This document shows, piece after piece, positions 60,056-64,000 of a DNA stretch of 64,000 nt. The stretch covers positions 992,001-1,056,000 of the forward strand of contig NZ_JAHZTD010000001.1 of NCBI RefSeq assembly GCF_019599275.1, given 5' to 3'. Made by a program: the position numbers and the translations under genes. The notes beneath the pieces are model-generated. The model was not told the DNA's origin. It did no database searches and saw nothing but the letters and a program-made list of their open reading frames with translations. Every line of letters begins with the position of its first letter. The stretch's first letter is position 1. The DNA comes from Hymenobacter sp. HSC-4F20. Its GTDB lineage: Bacteria; Bacteroidota; Bacteroidia; Cytophagales; Hymenobacteraceae.

Positions 60056-62215
60056 TTACGCGGCGCCGTTCGAGTCTGCGGCACGCTCAGGCTTGGGCAG
60101 AAGCACCTTGCGCGACAAACGGTATTTACCCGTTTTTTTGTCGATATCGAGCAGTTTTACGTCAATCTCCTGACCTACTTCCAGCACCCCCTCCAAAGAA
60201 GCCAGACGCTCATGGGCTACCTCAGAAATGTGCAACAGGCCATCTTTGCCCGGCATAATTTCCACGAAAGCGCCGTAAGGCTGAATCGAGCGAACCTTGC
60301 CTTTGTACGTTTCGCCTACCTCTGGCACGGCAGCAATAGCGCGGATGCGGTCAATGGCAGCTTGCATGTCCGGCTGGTTGGAGGCGAAGATGCTTACGTG
60401 GCCTTTTTCGTCCTTCTCCTCGATGATTACCGTGGCGTTGGTATCCTTCTGGATCTGCTGAATCACCTTGCCGCCGGGCCCGATTACCGCACCGATAAAC
60501 TCTTTATCGATGAGCATCTTGTGCGAACGGGGGGTGTGCGGCTTCAGCTCGGCTGCGGGGGCAGCAATGGTCTTAGCCATTTCGCCCAGGATGTGCAGGC
60601 GGCCTTCGCGGGCCTGATGCAGAGCGGCCGTTAGGATCTCGTGGCTCAGCCCCTGGATTTTGATGTCCATCTGGCAAGCCACGATGCCTTTCTCCGTGCC
60701 AGTTACTTTGAAGTCCATGTCACCCAGGTGGTCTTCGTCGCCCAGGATGTCGGAGAGTACGGCGTAGTCGCCGGTTTCCTTGTCCTGCACCAGGCCCATG
60801 GCAATACCCGATACGGCAGCGCGCAGCTTAATACCGGCGTCCATCAGGGCCATCGACGAAGCACACACGGTAGCCATTGACGACGAACCGTTTGACTCCA
60901 GAATATCCGACACCACGCGGATGGTGTAGGGGTTCTCGTCTTCCGAAGGCAGCACTTTTTTGATGGAGCGCATGGCCAGGTTGCCGTGGCCTACCTCCCG
61001 GCGACCGGGGCCGCGGTTTGGCTTTACCTCGCCGGTCGAGAAGGCCGGGAAGTTGTAGTGCAGCATAAACTTGTTGTAGCCCGACACCATGGCCGAGTCC
61101 ACAATCTGTTCGTCGAGCTTGGTACCTAGGGCCACCGAAGTCAGCGACTGAGTTTCACCGCGCGTGAACAAGGCCGAGCCGTGCGCGCCGGGCAGGTAGT
61201 TGACCTCCGACCAGATGGGGCGGATTTCCGTGAGCTGACGACCATCGAGGCGGGTGCGCTCCTTGATCATCATGTCGCGGATGGCTTTCTTCTCAGCCGA
61301 GCCGTAGTAGCGGCCGAACATCTTCATGTCCAGCTCCGGATTTTCGGTCTGCAGCTCTTCTACCAGCGCCTTCTTGATAGCGCCGAAGCCTTCCTTGCGG
61401 CCCGATTTGCTGGTGTTACCCGACTTGGCTACTTCGTAGGCCTTTTGGTAAACCGCTTCGGTAATGCGCTGCTTCAGCTCGTCGTTCTCTTCGTACTTGG
61501 GGTAGTCGCGCTTTACGTGCGACTTTTCTACGGCGGCAGCTAGCTCCTGCTGCACGCGTACTTGCTCTTTAATGGCCTCGTGAGCGTAGGCAATGGCTTC
61601 CACCATTTCCTCTTCGCTCACTTCGTCCATTTCACCTTCCACCATGGCTACCGAGTCGGCCGTGGCCCCTACAATCAGGTCGATGTCGGCGCGCTCGATG
61701 TCAGCAGTGAGGGGGTTGATCTGTAGTTTGCCGTCGATGCGTGCTACGCGCACCTCCGAAATCGGGCCAGCAAACGGAATATCAGAAACCGACAGGGCAG
61801 CCGAAGCGGCCAGGGCAGCCAGAGCGTCGGGCTGCACGTTTTTGTCGGCTGAAATCAGCGAAATCATTACCTGCACCTCGTAATGGTAGTCCTTGGGGAA
61901 CATTGGGCGCAGGATGCGGTCCACGAGGCGAGAAACGAGCACTTCGTAATCGGAGAGGCGGCCTTCGCGGCGCTGAAACGAGCCGGGAATTTTACCGGCG
62001 CCGCCAAACTTCTCCTGGTAGTCAACCGACAGGGGCAGGAAATCCACGTCGCCGCGGGCGCTGGGTTGCGAAACCACCGTGGCCAGCAGCATGGCGTCGC
62101 CGAGGCGAACCACAACGGCGCCATCGGCGAATTTGGCCAGCTTGCCGGTCTCAATGGAAATCTGCCGCCCATCGGGCAGCGTAATGTGTTTGGTAACCGC
62201 GGTGTAATTGGGCAT
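60056..62215 (-). CDS. pnp: Polyribonucleotide nucleotidyltransferase (PNPase)
   Basis: 719 residues. Two RNase PH domains (~1-225 and ~315-560; [53 protein letters not shown]), a KH domain (~560-620, [32 protein letters not shown]) and an S1 domain (~630-700, [33 protein letters not shown]). 3'-to-5' phosphorolytic exoribonuclease. Downstream of rpsO, the common order. Confidence 0.97.
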   Translation of the reverse strand: MPNYTAVTKHITLPDGRQISIETGKLAKFADGAVVVRLGDAMLLATVVSQPSARGDVDFLPLSVDYQEKFGGAGKIPGSFQRREGRLSDYEVLVSRLVDRILRPMFPKDYHYEVQVMISLISADKNVQPDALAALAASAALSVSDIPFAGPISEVRVARIDGKLQINPLTADIERADIDLIVGATADSVAMVEGEMDEVSEEEMVEAIAYAHEAIKEQVRVQQELAAAVEKSHVKRDYPKYEENDELKQRITEAVYQKAYEVAKSGNTSKSGRKEGFGAIKKALVEELQTENPELDMKMFGRYYGSAEKKAIRDMMIKERTRLDGRQLTEIRPIWSEVNYLPGAHGSALFTRGETQSLTSVALGTKLDEQIVDSAMVSGYNKFMLHYNFPAFSTGEVKPNRGPGRREVGHGNLAMRSIKKVLPSEDENPYTIRVVSDILESNGSSSMATVCASSMALMDAGIKLRAAVSGIAMGLVQDKETGDYAVLSDILGDEDHLGDMDFKVTGTEKGIVACQMDIKIQGLSHEILTAALHQAREGRLHILGEMAKTIAAPAAELKPHTPRSHKMLIDKEFIGAVIGPGGKVIQQIQKDTNATVIIEEKDEKGHVSIFASNQPDMQAAIDRIRAIAAVPEVGETYKGKVRSIQPYGAFVEIMPGKDGLLHISEVAHERLASLEGVLEVGQEIDVKLLDIDKKTGKYRLSRKVLLPKPERAADSNGAA

Positions 62216-62358
62216 CTTCTAGGGTTGCTTTTTTAGAAAGCGTGCAGCGGGCGAGCAGCCGTAAAACCAGGGCCGGCAGTGGCCTCGGTTTGCTCTGGGG
62301 AAAGTTCTTCCGGGGTAGTAAACAACGAAACCGGCAGAATAATGCAGCCGGCTTCAGA

Positions 62359-62404
62359 CAAAAAAAGAGCAGGGAACCTCCCCCAGCGGAAAGGCTCCCT
62401 GCTC
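62359..62404 (-). terminator. Terminator of rpsO
   Basis: GAGCAGGGA (62367-62375) pairs with TCCCTGCTC (62396-62404), with GGAGCC/GGTTCC-type pairs inside; on the minus strand TTTTTTTG follows. It lies between rpsO and pnp, so pnp transcription past it may be partial. Confidence 0.85.
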
Positions 62405-62416
62405 CGGAGCGTGAGC

Positions 62417-62692
62417 TTACTTACGAATACCCAGTTCCTTGATGATGGCGCGGTAGCGGTTGATGTCGCGGTGCTGGAGGTAGTCCAGCATCCGACGGCG
62501 CTTACCAACGAGTTTGAGCAGACCCAGGCGGGTCGAGTAGTCTTTCTTGTTCACTTTCAGGTGCTCAGTGAGGTGAGCAATGCGGTGGGTAAACAAGGCA
62601 ATTTGCGACTCGGCCGAACCGGTGTCGTTAGCGGACTTCTGCAGGCTGTTCTTTTCGAAAATCGCCTGTTTTGCGTCAGTGGTGAGTTGCAT
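62417..62692 (-). CDS. rpsO: 30S ribosomal protein S15
   Basis: 91 residues. [67 protein letters not shown] is the S15 core that binds 16S rRNA. A TATCTTTG element lies ~70 bases upstream. Confidence 0.97.
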   Translation of the reverse strand: MQLTTDAKQAIFEKNSLQKSANDTGSAESQIALFTHRIAHLTEHLKVNKKDYSTRLGLLKLVGKRRRMLDYLQHRDINRYRAIIKELGIRK

Positions 62693-62761
62693 CGGCAGAT
62701 AGGTTTCCCCGTCTTAGATTGAAAAATGAGAAGAATTTCACCCCGCACTTCGGGGTGTCGG

Positions 62762-62769
62762 CAAAGATA
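62762..62769 (-). promoter_or_regulatory. -7 element TATCTTTG of rpsO
   Basis: Minus-strand TATCTTTG, 69 bases before the rpsO ATG; fits TAnnTTTG. Confidence 0.5.
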
Positions 62770-62857
62770 GAGGTTTTCCGCAAGAGTAACGACGACGCGA
62801 AGAAAAGCCCCTGGTTTTCTTCGCAGCGAGAGCGGCGCTTTTCTAGCAGCTGACTAG

Positions 62858-64000
62858 CTACACCGTTTTCTTATAGCCGCGGAGGGGCCAGCGCATCCAC
62901 GAGGGCAGCACCCGATTCCAGTCCACATCCAGAATGCCGGAGTCGTGCCGAGCCTGGTAGAGAAAGAACAGCCCTACTGGCAGCAGCAGCGAAGTAGCCA
63001 TCCACATACCCAGGCCCACCGGCATCACTATCTCGCGCCCATATTTCTCACCCATAATGGACAGCACGTAGTACACTATAAAGAAGACAATGGATACTAG
63101 GATGGGCACTCCCAGGCCCCCTTTCTTGATAATAGCCCCCAGCGGCGCGCCGATGAGAAACATCAGCAAAATAGCCGCCGATTGCGTGAATTTGCGGAAC
63201 ATCTCAATCCGGTAGTTGGCCGTTTCTTTAGTCATGTTGGTTAAGCGCTCCGCCGAGGTACCCAGGAATGAGCGCACGTTGCGGGCCCGGTTAGCCGCTT
63301 GCTGGGTGATATTCAGGCTGACAGGCTGCAGCTCGGCCACTGGTACCTGCCAGCCCTCCACCCGCCGCAGGGCTGCCCGCCCGGTAGTATCCAGGCGCAG
63401 ATACGTGTAGTAGGGGTTTAGCTGGGCAATGAGCAGCACCCGCTCCTTTTGCAAGCGCTGATGCAGGGAGTCAGTATAGTGATTCAACTGACTTAAATTC
63501 AGCATCATCTTGTTTTCCTTGAACAGGTCTTTCTTGGTCCGGTCCAGCCCGAAAGAAGCCAGGGAAAAGGTAATCAGGTTTTGAGAGAAATTCTGCCGGA
63601 TAAAGTTGGCACCGGCCCGGTTATCAGCGCTGGGCTGCTCAATGTACATGCGCCCTCGAAACAATTCCAGTCCCAGGTACTGCCCCCCGAAGCGGGTGAA
63701 CATCCGGCCGGAGTCGGCCAGAATTACCCGCATACTTCCCGAACTCTGGGTGTGGTCATAAATCATCACCCCCTTAAGAATGTCGCCATTCTCCCCCATT
63801 TTCTGGTTGACCTTGATGGTGTAGCCAGGAATGCCGTTGTAGAAAACTCCCTCCCGGATATCCAAGGCCAGCTTTTGCTGCCGCACGTCCCAGAGTAAGC
63901 TGTATGCCTCCAAGTTCGCCAGGGGCACAATAGTGTTGTTAAACCAGAACGCCCCACCCGCCAGCAGTACACTAAAAATCAATACGGGGCGCAAAATCCG
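62858..64000 (-). CDS. LptF/LptG-type (YjgP/YjgQ) permease, 5' end cut by the window edge
   Basis: The frame stays open to base 64000, and the first visible residues (RILRPVLIFSVLLAGGAFWFNN) are the second membrane helix, so ~60-100 N-terminal residues are missing. Visible: a membrane helix, a periplasmic beta-jellyroll-type part (GYTIKVNQKMGENGDILKGVMIYDHT), and three C-terminal helices (AAILLMFLIGAPLGAIIKKGGLGVPILVSIVFFIVYYVLSIMGEKYGREIVMPVGLGMWMATSLLLPVGLFFLYQA). Part of the LPS transporter LptBFG of the inner membrane. Confidence 0.9.
   Translation of the reverse strand, partial: RILRPVLIFSVLLAGGAFWFNNTIVPLANLEAYSLLWDVRQQKLALDIREGVFYNGIPGYTIKVNQKMGENGDILKGVMIYDHTQSSGSMRVILADSGRMFTRFGGQYLGLELFRGRMYIEQPSADNRAGANFIRQNFSQNLITFSLASFGLDRTKKDLFKENKMMLNLSQLNHYTDSLHQRLQKERVLLIAQLNPYYTYLRLDTTGRAALRRVEGWQVPVAELQPVSLNITQQAANRARNVRSFLGTSAERLTNMTKETANYRIEMFRKFTQSAAILLMFLIGAPLGAIIKKGGLGVPILVSIVFFIVYYVLSIMGEKYGREIVMPVGLGMWMATSLLLPVGLFFLYQARHDSGILDVDWNRVLPSWMRWPLRGYKKTV

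Overview
The window is a gene-dense (roughly 60 % G+C) stretch of chromosome from a Bacteroidota bacterium, most likely a Hymenobacter-like member of the Cytophagales. The basis is a high G+C content unusual for the phylum, a subtilase with a type IX secretion sorting domain, CarboxypepD_reg-type outer-membrane proteins, a short primary sigma factor of the Bacteroidota type, a bacillithiol deacetylase, a histone H1-like basic protein, and repeated -7 promoter elements of the form TAnnTTTG (commonly TACCTTTG). No rRNA, tRNA, CRISPR array, prophage or transposase gene was recognised.

Layout. 1-1.4 kb: AT-rich leader DNA and a DUF5343-like protein. 1.5-6.9 kb: an envelope-glycan group (ArnT/GT39 transferase, glycerophosphodiesterase, nucleotide-sugar epimerase, duplicated LABN membrane protein, GT2 transferase). 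7.2-15.2 kb: a complete histidine operon hisG-D-C-B-H-A-F-IE on the minus strand, preceded by a promoter and a 40-codon leader peptide carrying six histidines, so attenuation control is likely. 15.4-24.8 kb: DUF2911 protein, a decayed membrane-protein gene, TonB-dependent receptor, rpe, a zinc-ribbon protein, a T9SS subtilase, a lipoprotein and mnmA. 25.2-29 kb: a TrpF-like barrel lacking the catalytic Cys, a DinB/MDMPI-type protein, trmB and folC. 29.2-38.2 kb: a cell-envelope energy group: 1086-residue TPR protein, outer-membrane barrel, HU-TM-SPOR protein, then exbB-exbD-tonB. 38.3-42 kb: two lipoproteins and an unusual CarboxypepD_reg / alpha-beta hydrolase fusion. 42-47.3 kb: a large SNF2 helicase, a RES-Xre toxin-antitoxin pair and an AT-richer unknown gene. 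47.3-64 kb: housekeeping genes (holA, tyrS, histone-like, an alpha-oxoamine synthase, accC, bshB1, aldo/keto reductase, M23 peptidase, trxB, rpoD, pnp, rpsO and the truncated lptF/G-type permease).

Intergenic DNA is structured. Almost every convergent or 3' junction has a hairpin. Four copies of a 74-80 bp palindromic repeat beginning TGTCATTCCGA sit next to stop codons (27.6, 29.1, 42.0 and 45.5 kb); the last is concentrically framed by two copies of a second palindrome (GTAGAGACGCG type). A third, AT-rich family (AATTAGTAATTA) occurs at 30.6 and 48.4-48.6 kb. A perfect 60-bp palindrome separates hisH and hisA. These repeats, the his leader, the hydrolase fusion and the degenerate TrpF-like protein are the most interesting points; I see no clear multi-gene system that is wholly undescribed.
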